Positions 33,933-42,221 of a DNA stretch of 64,000 nt are shown here, in pieces. The stretch comes from an uncultured Lachnospiraceae bacterium (GTDB lineage Bacteria > Bacillota > Clostridia > Lachnospirales > Lachnospiraceae). Location: positions 35,376-99,375 of the forward strand of contig CAJUBE010000015.1 of the NCBI GenBank assembly GCA_910584725.1. The letters are read 5' to 3'. A program made the translations under genes and the position numbers. A model generated the notes under the pieces. That model had not been told where the DNA came from and searched no databases. It saw only the letters and a list, made by a program, of their open reading frames with translations. Every line of letters starts with the position of its first letter. Within the stretch, counting starts at the first letter, position 1.

Positions 33933-35024
33933 ATGAAAAGAAAAATCTGTGTTGTTGCAGCGGTGTTTGCCTCATCGCTGTTTTTGACGGCGTGCGGCAG
34001 CAAAGAGTATCTGAAGGATATCAAGGCGGAGAAGTATGTGACGCTCGGCGCTTATACGGGCATCGAGGCGACGGTGAATGAGCCGAAAGTGCCGGAGGGC
34101 GCGGTGGACAGCTACATTTACGATAATTATCTTGCGCCGAAAGCGGAAAAGGTGCCGGTGACGGGCAGGGCGGTGCAGGAAGGCGACGTGGCGAACATCG
34201 ACTTTGTGGGATATCACGATGATGTGGCATTTGAGGGTGGCACAGGAGCGGACTTCGACCTGACGATCGGTTCCGGGCAGTTTATAGAGGGTTTCGAGGA
34301 AGGGCTGATCGGCGCGAATATCGGGGACACGCGGAGTCTGAATTTGACGTTTCCCGACCCCTACAAGAACCCCGATCTGGCGGGAGAGGATGTGGTGTTT
34401 GAGGTGACGGTGAACAGCATCAGTGAGAGCAAAGCGCCGGCACTCACGGACGCGCTTGTGAAACAGCTTGGCGAGGAAGGTTACAACGTAGGCGGCGCGC
34501 AGACAGCGCAGGAGCTGAACGATTATGTTTATAATCTCTATGACCAGTCGGTGCAGAGCACTTACGATAATGAGATAGAGACTGCCATGGCTTCCACCAT
34601 TATGGAAAACAGCACGTTTCAGGATCCGCCGGAGGAGATGGTGCAGCGCTTTATCACAAGCATAGAGAATAATATGAGCGCCAGAGCGTCCTCCATCGGT
34701 ATGTCCCTCGCGCAGTATATGCAGCTTTATCAAGGGCTTGACGCGGCAGGGTACCGGACGCTTTTCGACGAAGAGGGACTGCGGATGGCAAAACAGTATA
34801 TCATGTATCAGGCGATCGCGGACAAGGAGGGACTGGTGCCGACAGAGGAGGAGGTCGCCGGTGAAATTTCCGCGCTGATGACGATTTACGGCTACACTTC
34901 CGAGGAGGAACTGAAAAAGAGTGTGGATGTGGAATCGCTGAAGGAAGATCTGATGCGGAAAAAGGTGGTTGCCTTTTTGAAGGAGAACGGCAATATCCAC
35001 GAAACCGCGGTAATTGTGGATTGA
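33933..35024 (+). CDS. Trigger-factor-like FKBP peptidyl-prolyl isomerase lipoprotein
   Basis: 363 residues with signal and lipobox FLTACG at about residue 21, so it is anchored outside the membrane. An FKBP-like isomerase domain (about 90-170: GDVANIDFVGYHDDVAFEGG, IGSGQFIEGFEEGLIGANIGD, EVTVNSISE) is followed by a helical trigger-factor C-terminal domain (about 175-355). It is therefore an extracytoplasmic counterpart of trigger factor, likely folding secreted proteins. Family annotation in Lachnospiraceae is FKBP-type PPIase or trigger factor. It stands directly upstream of asnS. Confidence 0.82.
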   Translation: MKRKICVVAAVFASSLFLTACGSKEYLKDIKAEKYVTLGAYTGIEATVNEPKVPEGAVDSYIYDNYLAPKAEKVPVTGRAVQEGDVANIDFVGYHDDVAFEGGTGADFDLTIGSGQFIEGFEEGLIGANIGDTRSLNLTFPDPYKNPDLAGEDVVFEVTVNSISESKAPALTDALVKQLGEEGYNVGGAQTAQELNDYVYNLYDQSVQSTYDNEIETAMASTIMENSTFQDPPEEMVQRFITSIENNMSARASSIGMSLAQYMQLYQGLDAAGYRTLFDEEGLRMAKQYIMYQAIADKEGLVPTEEEVAGEISALMTIYGYTSEEELKKSVDVESLKEDLMRKKVVAFLKENGNIHETAVIVD

Positions 35025-35051
35025 GATTAAGATATGAGGGGGTAATGTGAC

Positions 35052-36443
35052 ATGGATTTGACAGATATCAAAGAATTGTATCGCAACAGCGAGGCGTATT
35101 TTGATAAGGAAGTAACAGTGGGCGGCTGGGTGAGAAGTATCCGGGATTCCAAGACGTTCGGGTTTATCGTGGCAAACGACGGCACCTTTTTCGAGCCGCT
35201 GCAGATTGTATACGCGGACAAGCTGGAAAATTTTGACGCGATTTCCAAACTGAATGTGGGTTCCGCGATTGTGGCGCGGGGCAAGATCGTGGCGACGCCG
35301 CAGGCGAAACAGAAATTTGAAATGCAGGCGGAAGAAATCATGGTGGAGGGTATGTCCACGGCGGATTATCCGCTGCAGAAAAAGCGGCACAGCTTTGAGT
35401 ATCTGCGCACCATTTCCCATCTGCGTCCCAGAACGAATACCTTTCAGGCGGTGTTCCGCGTGCGGTCGCTGATCGCTTATGCGATTCACACGTTCTTTCA
35501 GGAGAGGGGATTCGTCTATGTGCACACACCGATCATCACGGGCAGCGACTGCGAGGGTGCGGGCGAGATGTTTCAGGTGACCACCATGGATTTAAATAAT
35601 CTGCCGCAGACGCAGGACGGACAGGTTGACTACAGCACGGATTTCTTTGGCAAACCCACCAATCTGACGGTGAGCGGACAGCTGAATGTGGAGACCTACG
35701 CTTTTGCGTTTAAGAACGTATACACATTCGGACCGACTTTCCGGGCGGAAAATTCCAACACCACCAGACATGCGGCGGAGTTCTGGATGATTGAGCCGGA
35801 GATGGCTTTTGCGGATCTGACGGACGACATGATGGTGGCGGAGGCGATGCTTAAGCATGTGATCAGCTATGTGCTGGAGAACGCGCCGGAGGAGATGAAC
35901 TTTTTCAACCAGTTCGTGGACAAGGGGCTGATCGAGCGGCTGAACCATGTGCTGCATTCCGACTTTGCCCATGTGACTTACACGGAGGCAATCGAGATTC
36001 TGAAAAAGCACAATGACAGCTTTGAATACAAGGTAGAGTGGGGCTGCGATCTGCAGACCGAGCACGAGCGTTTCCTCACGGAGCAGGAGTTTAAGCGCCC
36101 CGTGTTTGTGACGGACTATCCGAAGGAAATCAAGGCTTTCTATATGAAGTTAAACGAGGACGGGAAGACCGTGGCGGCAATGGACTGCCTCGTGCCGGGC
36201 ATCGGCGAGATTATCGGCGGCAGCCAGAGAGAGGATGATCTGGAGCTTTTGGAGCGCAGAATGGACGAGCTCGGGCTGAACAAAGAGGATTACGGGTTTT
36301 ATCTGGATCTTCGCAAGTACGGGTCTGCGAGACACGCGGGCTTCGGGCTTGGGTTTGAGCGCTGCGTCATGTATCTGACCGGCATGGGCAACATCCGCGA
36401 CGTGATTCCGTTCCCCCGAACCGTCAATAATTGTGAGCTGTGA
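35052..36443 (+). CDS. asnS: Asparaginyl-tRNA synthetase
   Basis: 463 residues, class IIb. Anticodon-binding OB domain (about 15-105: VTVGGWVRSIRDSKTFGFIVANDGTFFE), class II core with GAGEMFQVTT, motif 2 FRAENSNTTRHAAEFWMIEPEMAF and motif 3 GFGLGFERCVMYLTGMGNIRDVIPFPR. ATG 35052 follows GAGGGGG. No T-box leader is present in the 27-base gap to the PPIase gene. Normal length and motifs. Confidence 0.97.
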   Translation: MDLTDIKELYRNSEAYFDKEVTVGGWVRSIRDSKTFGFIVANDGTFFEPLQIVYADKLENFDAISKLNVGSAIVARGKIVATPQAKQKFEMQAEEIMVEGMSTADYPLQKKRHSFEYLRTISHLRPRTNTFQAVFRVRSLIAYAIHTFFQERGFVYVHTPIITGSDCEGAGEMFQVTTMDLNNLPQTQDGQVDYSTDFFGKPTNLTVSGQLNVETYAFAFKNVYTFGPTFRAENSNTTRHAAEFWMIEPEMAFADLTDDMMVAEAMLKHVISYVLENAPEEMNFFNQFVDKGLIERLNHVLHSDFAHVTYTEAIEILKKHNDSFEYKVEWGCDLQTEHERFLTEQEFKRPVFVTDYPKEIKAFYMKLNEDGKTVAAMDCLVPGIGEIIGGSQREDDLELLERRMDELGLNKEDYGFYLDLRKYGSARHAGFGLGFERCVMYLTGMGNIRDVIPFPRTVNNCEL

Positions 36444-36445
36444 TA

Positions 36446-36501
36446 ACGTGAGAAGAACTTCTAATCACTCGCAGGAGAATGCCTGAAAAGCGGCATTCTC
36501 C
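36446..36501 (+). repeat. Modular palindromic repeat, copy 5 (truncated)
   Basis: Left arm ACGTGAGAAGAACTTCT and a stub of the inner region, then directly the trailing hairpin GGAGAATGCC/GGCATTCTCC (36474-36501). The right arm is missing. Begins two bases after the asnS stop. Confidence 0.75.
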
Positions 36502-36548
36502 GCATTGATTTGTGCGAAATTTGACAGAGTGAGGATAGAGACAGGGCG

Positions 36549-37769
36549 ATGAAAAAATATAAGAGACGGCTGTACGTCATATTAACCTTCATACTGTGTC
36601 TTTCCGTGGTAGATCCGATTTCGGCTACCACTATTTCCGAACTCCGGGATAATGTGAAGAAAAACCAGTCCCAGCTTAAAAATGCCCAGCAGAAGGCTGA
36701 CGAAGCGCAGGAGGCGCAGGAGGGCGTGGAGGAGGAGATCGAGGAGATCGACGCGGAACTGGTGAATCTGATCACGGACATCAACCTGTGCGAAGAGGCG
36801 ATCAATGACAAAGAGGAGGAGATTTACAGGACGCAGCTTGACTACGACGCGGCGGTGGCGGAGAAGGACGAGCAGTACGCGGCCATGAAAATCCGCATCC
36901 AGTTCATGTATGAGAAGGGCGATTCCTCCTACCTGCATATGTTTTTCGGCGCGGGAAACATGGGCGATATGGTGAATAAGGCAAAGTATGTGGAAGAACT
37001 CTACGACTATGACAGGAAACTTCTTGTGGAATATGAAGATACGGTAAAGCGCGTGCAGGAGCTCTGGGATACGCTGGAGGAGGACAAGTCGGAGCTTGAG
37101 ACTTCCAGAACCGAGCTGCAGGAGGGGCAGGCTTACATGGAGGAGCTGCTTGCCCAGAAAAAAGAAGAGTATGAGAATTACAGCGTGATGCTGACCAAGG
37201 CGAAGCAGGAGGCGGCGACTTACACGGCGCGGATCAAGCAGGAGACGGCGCAGATCAGGAAGCTGGAGGAGGAAGAGCGCAAACGCCGGGAGGAAGAAGA
37301 GAGAAAGCGCAAGGAAGAGGAAGAACGGCGCAGGAAAGAGCAGGAGGCGCTGCTTGCCGACGGGGATTCCGATTCAGAGGAGGCGCCGAAGAAACAGGAA
37401 ACGCCCAAGCCCACGTCCTCCGGCGGCGGGAAAGGGCAGGATATCGCAAATTATGCCTGCAAGTTTATCGGAAATCCTTATGTGGCGGGCGGCACGAGCC
37501 TCACAAACGGGGCGGACTGCTCCGGCTTTGTGATGTCGGTTTACAAAAATTTTGGCATCAACCTTCCCAGAAGCTCCTATTCCCAGTCAACGGTCGGCAA
37601 GGGCGTGTCCTACTCGGATGCAAGACCGGGAGATGTGATTTATTATGGCGGGCATGTGGGCATCTACATAGGAAACGGGCAGATTGTGCACGCCAGCACG
37701 GAGCGGACAGGGATTAAAATCACTTCGGCGACTTATCGGAATATTGTTACGGTTAGACGGATTGTGTAA
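36549..37769 (+). CDS. NlpC/P60 peptidoglycan hydrolase with N-terminal coiled coil
   Basis: 406 residues. Signal peptide about 1-26 (YVILTFILCLSVVDPISA), a long coiled coil with repeated heptads to about residue 280 including an Arg/Glu-rich run, and a C-terminal NlpC/P60 domain (about 298-406): catalytic cysteine in GADCSGFVMSVYKNFG, histidine in GGHVGIYIG, second polar residue in HAST. It likely cleaves stem peptides between daughter cells, like PcsB or CwlO-type hydrolases. Single gene, normal length. Confidence 0.9.
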   Translation: MKKYKRRLYVILTFILCLSVVDPISATTISELRDNVKKNQSQLKNAQQKADEAQEAQEGVEEEIEEIDAELVNLITDINLCEEAINDKEEEIYRTQLDYDAAVAEKDEQYAAMKIRIQFMYEKGDSSYLHMFFGAGNMGDMVNKAKYVEELYDYDRKLLVEYEDTVKRVQELWDTLEEDKSELETSRTELQEGQAYMEELLAQKKEEYENYSVMLTKAKQEAATYTARIKQETAQIRKLEEEERKRREEEERKRKEEEERRRKEQEALLADGDSDSEEAPKKQETPKPTSSGGGKGQDIANYACKFIGNPYVAGGTSLTNGADCSGFVMSVYKNFGINLPRSSYSQSTVGKGVSYSDARPGDVIYYGGHVGIYIGNGQIVHASTERTGIKITSATYRNIVTVRRIV

Positions 37770-37857
37770 GCGGACTGAGCAAGCAGCGACTCGATTGGTC
37801 AATGACCGGGCGGCTGCGCAGCAGATATCTGGTGAATGCCGAGGGGCGTTGGCTTCT

Positions 37858-38751
37858 ATGAAAATATATACGCTAAATCAATATTTACACGATACTTTCG
37901 GTCAGAAACTGTACAAGATAGCCTTGGACGGCGGGTTTACCTGCCCGAATCGTGATGGAACCATAGACACGCGCGGCTGCATTTTCTGCTCCGGGGCAGG
38001 TTCGGGAGAATTTGCCGGAGATTGTACGATGCGCATCACGCAGCAGATCGAAAAAGCGAAAGACCGGGTTGCCGGAAAGATAAAGGATGGCAGATATATC
38101 GCGTATTTTCAGGCGTTTACAAATACCTATGCGCCTGTCGAGAAATTGCGCCCCATGTATATGGAGGCGATAAACCACAGGGATATCGCGGTGTTGTCCG
38201 TTGCAACCCGCCCCGACTGTCTCCCGGATGAGGTGCTGGATCTCTTGTGCGAGTGCAATCGGATCAAGCCGGTCTGGGTAGAACTCGGGCTGCAGACCAT
38301 ACACCCCGCGACGGCTGCATACATTCGCCGGGGGTATCCGCTGTCTGTGTATGATGACGCGGTAAGCCGGCTGAAAGCGCGCGGTATAGAGGTGGTGGTG
38401 CATGTGATGCTCGGACTGCCGGGCGAGTCAAGGCAGGATATGCTCGACACGGTATCTTATGTGGCAGGAAGCGGCGCGGACGGCATCAAACTGCAGCTTC
38501 TGCATGTGATCCGGGGCACGGATCTGGAAAAGGATTATCTGGAAGGAAAGTTTGAAACGCTTACTTTTGAAAGCTATGTGGAGCTGGTCGCGGACTGTAT
38601 CGCTCTGCTCCCGGAAAATATGGTCATCCATCGTATGACTGGCGACGGAGACAAGCGCACCCTTGTGGCGCCGCTGTGGAGCACTGACAAAAAGCGTGTG
38701 CTCAACGCGATTCACAGGGCGGTTTCGCAAAAAGACAGGATAGGGGATTGA
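37858..38751 (+). CDS. Radical SAM protein, TIGR01212 (YhcC) family
   Basis: 297 residues. The cluster motif is CPNRDGTIDTRGCIFC, with a longer spacing (C-x11-C-x2-C) than the classic CxxxCxxC, as in this family. The substrate and reaction are uncertain. Start chosen at ATG 37858 because it follows GAGGGGC; a longer in-frame extension upstream overlaps the NlpC gene. It precedes the lar region but is not known to be part of it. Confidence 0.8.
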   Translation: MKIYTLNQYLHDTFGQKLYKIALDGGFTCPNRDGTIDTRGCIFCSGAGSGEFAGDCTMRITQQIEKAKDRVAGKIKDGRYIAYFQAFTNTYAPVEKLRPMYMEAINHRDIAVLSVATRPDCLPDEVLDLLCECNRIKPVWVELGLQTIHPATAAYIRRGYPLSVYDDAVSRLKARGIEVVVHVMLGLPGESRQDMLDTVSYVAGSGADGIKLQLLHVIRGTDLEKDYLEGKFETLTFESYVELVADCIALLPENMVIHRMTGDGDKRTLVAPLWSTDKKRVLNAIHRAVSQKDRIGD

Positions 38752-38794
38752 CTTTTTTGCAGCGTCTAAGATAGAATAGACAAAGGCGAAAGCG

Positions 38795-38960
38795 GGCACG
38801 AAGCCTGCAGGGGGACAGAAGTTCCGGCAAGACCAGTTACATTAGTAACAAAAAATCGTGTCAGCGGCATGTACATGTCGTTTGTAGGGAATAAGAACAG
38901 CAAATGGTGCAAGGTATACACAGGAAGGTATACGGTTCCTCAAAGGGGAATCCTATGTCT
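38795..38960 (+). promoter_or_regulatory. Multi-hairpin leader of the lar operon, family unassigned
   Basis: The 268 bases between the radical SAM gene and larE contain several hairpins: GCGGGC/GCCTGC near 38792-38808, GGGAC/GTTCC (about 38812-38825), GTTAC/GTAAC (38836-38849), AGCGGCAT/ATGTCGTTT (about 38863-38883), GTATAC/GTATAC (about 38915-38933). Because the following genes make a nickel cofactor, a metal- or cofactor-sensing RNA, for instance of the NiCo type, is a hypothesis; I cannot verify its consensus. No ORF here. Confidence 0.35.
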
Positions 38961-39019
38961 TCCTTTCTTTGTGCGCATAAGCAGAGTCAGAAGAGGGCAT
39001 AGACAGAAGGAGAACAGGT

Positions 39020-39766
39020 ATGAATCTTTCCGTATTTTTCAAAGAAAATCCGAAAGCCGCGGTGGCTTTTTCCGGCGGCGTGGATTCGGCGTATCTGCTC
39101 TACGCGGCGAAAGCGGCGGGGGCGGATGTGCGCGCCTACTATGTGAAGAGCGCCTTTCAGCCGCAGTTTGAGATGGAGGACGCGAGACGTCTCTGCGGGG
39201 AACTGGACATGGAATTGAAAACGCTCACGGTGGATGTGCTTGCCGACTGCGTCATACGGGAAAATCCCGCCGACCGCTGTTACCATTGTAAAAGAATCAT
39301 TTTTACAACGATTGCGGAAGCGGCGGCGGCGGACGGCTACACGCTGCTGCTGGACGGCACGAACGCGTCCGACGAGGAGGGCGACCGCCCGGGGATGCGG
39401 GCGCTTAGGGAACTGTCCGTGCGTTCCCCCCTGCGGGAATGCGGGCTTACCAAGGAGGAGATACGAAAGCGTTCCAAGGAGGCAGGGCTTTTTACATGGG
39501 AGAAACCGGCATATGCCTGTCTGGCGACACGGATACCTGCGGGAGAGGAAATTACGTCGGAAAAGCTGAAAAGCACGGAGGCGGCGGAAGATTTTCTCTT
39601 CTCGCTTGGTTTTACCGACTTCAGGGTAAGGCGGTTCGGTGAGGCGGCGAGACTGCACTTTCCGGCGTCGCAGCTTGGGCGTGTTCTGGAGAAACGGGAA
39701 GAGATTGTAAAGGAATTGAAACAATATTACAAGGCGGTTTTGCTGGATATGGAGGCGAGAACATGA
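39020..39766 (+). CDS. larE: Pyridinium-3,5-bisthiocarboxylic acid mononucleotide synthase LarE
   Basis: ATP-dependent sulfur transferase that adds two sulfurs during nickel-pincer nucleotide synthesis. 248 residues: PP-loop SGGVDSAYLLYAAK (about 18-31), DGTNASDE adenine-binding, and cysteines C87, C90 (DRCYHCK) and C167 (YACLATR). LarE of Lactiplantibacillus uses one sacrificial cysteine, whereas others bind [4Fe-4S] with three cysteines; this protein has the three-cysteine set and is likely catalytic rather than suicidal. Stop overlaps the larB start by ATGA. Confidence 0.92.
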   Translation: MNLSVFFKENPKAAVAFSGGVDSAYLLYAAKAAGADVRAYYVKSAFQPQFEMEDARRLCGELDMELKTLTVDVLADCVIRENPADRCYHCKRIIFTTIAEAAAADGYTLLLDGTNASDEEGDRPGMRALRELSVRSPLRECGLTKEEIRKRSKEAGLFTWEKPAYACLATRIPAGEEITSEKLKSTEAAEDFLFSLGFTDFRVRRFGEAARLHFPASQLGRVLEKREEIVKELKQYYKAVLLDMEART

Positions 39767-40533
39767 GCGATTATCGAAAAATACTGGAGCAGGTGAGGGA
39801 CGGCGATGTCTCCGTGGAGGAGGCGCTGCTTGCCATCAAAAAAAAGCCTTTTGAGGATATCGGCTACGCCAAGGTGGACCATCACAGGGGCGTCAGACAG
39901 GGCGCGCCGGAGGTGATTTTCGGCGCGGGAAAAGAGGCGTCGCAGATTGCGGGCATCATTGACAGTATGAAAAAGAACGGGCAGGAGACGATCCTGATTA
40001 CCAGACTTTCCCCGAAGAAGGCAAAGAAGGTGGGAAAGCGCTGTGAACTGACCTACCACGAGCAGGCGCGGATCGGCGTTGTCGGCAAAATGCCGGAGCC
40101 GTCCGGGTTTGGAAAAATCGTGGTCGCCACAGGCGGGACTTCGGACATTCCCGTGGCGGAGGAGGCGGCGCTCACCGCGCAGGTGCACGGCAACGAGGTG
40201 GTGCGCCTCTACGATGTGGGCGTGGCGGGACTGCACAGGCTTTTGTCCCATCTGGATGAGATCATGGACGCCTCTGTGATCATCGCCATCGCGGGTATGG
40301 AGGGCGCGCTTGCCAGTGTGATCGGCGGGCTGGCGGACTGCCCTGTGATCGCGGTGCCCACGAGCGTAGGGTATGGCGCGTCCATGCACGGTGTCTCGGC
40401 GCTTTTATCTATGTTAAATTCCTGCGCCAGCGGCGTTTCGGTGGTAAACATTGACAACGGATTTGGGGCGGGGTATCTGGCGAGCATGATAAACCACAAC
40501 ATGAGAAGTACTTCTAAAGACGTCTCGCCATAG
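39763..40533 (+). CDS. larB: Pyridinium-3,5-biscarboxylic acid mononucleotide synthase LarB
   Basis: Carboxylates nicotinic acid adenine dinucleotide and hydrolyses it, first step of the nickel-pincer pathway. 256 residues; the AIR-carboxylase-like core is at about 85-250 (VVATGGTSDIPVAEEAALTA, AGMEGALASVIGGLADCPVIAVPTSVGYGA, NIDNGFGAGYLASMIN). The last ten codons (MRSTSKDVSP) and the stop are encoded by a palindromic repeat that begins at 40501, so the original C-terminus was probably replaced or extended. Start overlaps larE. Confidence 0.92.
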   Translation: MSDYRKILEQVRDGDVSVEEALLAIKKKPFEDIGYAKVDHHRGVRQGAPEVIFGAGKEASQIAGIIDSMKKNGQETILITRLSPKKAKKVGKRCELTYHEQARIGVVGKMPEPSGFGKIVVATGGTSDIPVAEEAALTAQVHGNEVVRLYDVGVAGLHRLLSHLDEIMDASVIIAIAGMEGALASVIGGLADCPVIAVPTSVGYGASMHGVSALLSMLNSCASGVSVVNIDNGFGAGYLASMINHNMRSTSKDVSP

Positions 40534-40640
40534 GACGAGACGCCAAGAAACGTGTGAGAAGAACTTCTAAAACTCAGTAGCAGAGGCTGCTTCGTTAAGA
40601 AGTACTAAGTCTGCAAAGCAGACTTATCTCACACCAGAGA
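40501..40640 (+). repeat. Modular palindromic repeat, copy 6 (two units in tandem)
   Basis: First unit 40501-40549 is truncated and lies inside larB (left arm, module I GTCTCG-CCATAGGA-CGAGAC). The second unit (GTGTGAGA 40552-40559 to TCTCACAC 40627-40634) carries module II (AGTAGC-AGAG-GCTGCTT) and module III (GTCTGC-AAA-GCAGAC), then a degenerate tail. Shows that units insert next to one another. Confidence 0.8.
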
Positions 40641-40663
40641 AAACGGATATGGGAGGGAAAATT

Positions 40664-41962
40664 ATGAAGACATTATATTTGGACTGTGGTATGGGGGCGG
40701 CGGGGGATATGCTGACGGCGGCATTATTGGAGCTTCTGCCGGACCGGGATAAGGTGATCGGGGAGTTAAATGGGCTGGGGATTCCGGGGGTGGAGATGGT
40801 GTGCGAGAAGGTGCAGAAATGCGGTATCGGCGGCACCCATATGTCCGTGCGTGTGCATGGCGTGGAGGAATCCGAAGAGATGCACGACCACGCGCACGAT
40901 GCGGAGCATCACCACGACCACGGGCATACGCATGAGGCGGAGCATCACCACAGCCACGACCACAACCATACGCATGAGGCGGAGCACCGCAGCGACCACG
41001 CACACACGCGGGAAGCGGGACACGCGCACCACCATCACAGCGGTATGCACGAAATAGAGCATATTGTGGGCGGGCTTTCCCTGTCGGAACGGATACGGAA
41101 GGACATTCTGGCGGTGTTCGGGATGATCGCGGAGGCGGAGAGCCATGTGCACGGCGTGCCCGTCACGGAGATTCACTTTCACGAGGTGGGCACCATGGAC
41201 GCGGTGGCGGATATCACGGCGGTCTGCGTGCTGATGGACAGACTGGCGCCGGATCAGGTCATTGTGTCGCCTGTGCATGTGGGAAGCGGGCAGGTGAAGT
41301 GCGCTCACGGGATTCTGCCAGTGCCTGCGCCGGCAACGGCTTATATTTTAAAGGATGTGCCGATTTACGGCGGGGAGATCCGGGGAGAACTCTGCACACC
41401 GACGGGGGCGGCACTTTTAAAATATTTTGCCAGCCGTTTCGGGGCGATGCCTGTTATGCGCACGCTGGCGATCGGTTACGGCATGGGGAAAAAGGATTTT
41501 CCGGCGGCAAACTGTGTGCGGGCGCTGCTGGGGGAGACGGAGGGCACGGGAGACACGGTTGCAGAGCTTGTATGCAATGTGGACGACATGACGGCGGAAG
41601 CCATCGGATTTGCATCGGAGACGCTTCTGGAGGCAGGCGCGCTGGAAGTCTACACTGTGGCGGCGGGCATGAAGAAGTCCCGTCCGGGCACGGTTCTGCA
41701 TGTGATGTGCACGGAGTCCATGAAAGGCAAAATGATGGAGCTGATTTTTAAGCACACGACCACCATCGGTATCCGGGAAAACATTTCCAGAAGATATACG
41801 CTTGCGCGCTCGATCCGAAAGGTGCAGACGCCCTACGGGGAAGTGCGGAAAAAAGTCTCGGAGGGCTACGGCGCGACGAGGGAAAAGTATGAATACGAGG
41901 ATCTGGCACGGATTGCGAGAGAGCGGGGCATGTCCATCCGGGAGGTGGAGGAATCCCTGTGA
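40664..41962 (+). CDS. larC: Nickel insertion protein LarC, His-rich
   Basis: CTP-dependent cyclometallase that inserts nickel into the pincer nucleotide. 432 residues encoded in one frame, without the programmed frameshift described for L. plantarum larC1/larC2. N-terminal motif YLDCGMGAAGDMLTAALLELL, then a very histidine-rich insertion (about residues 70-130; more than 25 His) likely for nickel storage or delivery, then the conserved HFHEVGTMDAVADITAVC, PVPAPATAYIL, ELCTPTGAALL and VCNVDDMTAEAIGFA. ATG 40664 follows GGGAGGG. No larA gene is visible in the window. Confidence 0.93.
   Translation: MKTLYLDCGMGAAGDMLTAALLELLPDRDKVIGELNGLGIPGVEMVCEKVQKCGIGGTHMSVRVHGVEESEEMHDHAHDAEHHHDHGHTHEAEHHHSHDHNHTHEAEHRSDHAHTREAGHAHHHHSGMHEIEHIVGGLSLSERIRKDILAVFGMIAEAESHVHGVPVTEIHFHEVGTMDAVADITAVCVLMDRLAPDQVIVSPVHVGSGQVKCAHGILPVPAPATAYILKDVPIYGGEIRGELCTPTGAALLKYFASRFGAMPVMRTLAIGYGMGKKDFPAANCVRALLGETEGTGDTVAELVCNVDDMTAEAIGFASETLLEAGALEVYTVAAGMKKSRPGTVLHVMCTESMKGKMMELIFKHTTTIGIRENISRRYTLARSIRKVQTPYGEVRKKVSEGYGATREKYEYEDLARIARERGMSIREVEESL
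40882..41055 (+). repeat. Short tandem repeats encoding the LarC His-rich segment
   Basis: The units CATACGCATGAGGCGGAGCA recur with variation (near 40925 and 40967, followed by a further diverged unit near 41000), encoding HTHEAEH repeats. Replication slippage would change the histidine count between strains. Confidence 0.7.
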
Positions 41963-42083
41963 AGCACGGGAGAAGGAAGGTGAGGGGAACTCTTTCCTCT
42001 TTGCTGTGCAAGTCAGGGCATGACTTGCGGGGCAAAAGATTGGCAAAGTTGGCAGAGGTAAGATATGAGAGTATTGAAAAATA

Positions 42084-42177
42084 GCGTGAGAAGTACTTCT
42101 AAAGCTCAGCAGCAAAGGCTGCTTCGCTAAGAAGTACTAAGTCTCACGCCAGAGAATGCCTGAAATGCGGCATTCTC
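42084..42177 (+). repeat. Modular palindromic repeat, copy 7 (inner module II)
   Basis: GCGTGAGA (42084-42091)/TCTCACGC (42142-42149), module II AGCAGC-AAAG-GCTGCT, trailing hairpin GAGAATGCC/GGCATTCTC (42152-42177). About 120 bases after larC, before the solute-binding protein gene. The stretch 41963-42083 has no recognised gene. Confidence 0.85.
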
Positions 42178-42221
42178 CGCATAGATTTGAGATTCCGCAG
42201 AGCGGAATCATGGAGGTTAGA

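Noticed and set aside
35025..35051. T-box leader for asnS
   Set aside because: Only 27 bases separate asnS from the previous gene and no T-box motif is seen.
33972..35525. 517-codon open frame on the minus strand opposite the PPIase and asnS genes
   Set aside because: Antisense shadow in GC-biased coding DNA: no domain pattern, spans two real genes and lacks a sensible ribosome site.
38795..38960. tRNA or SRP RNA in the lar leader
   Set aside because: No cloverleaf arms or the conserved SRP tip are present.
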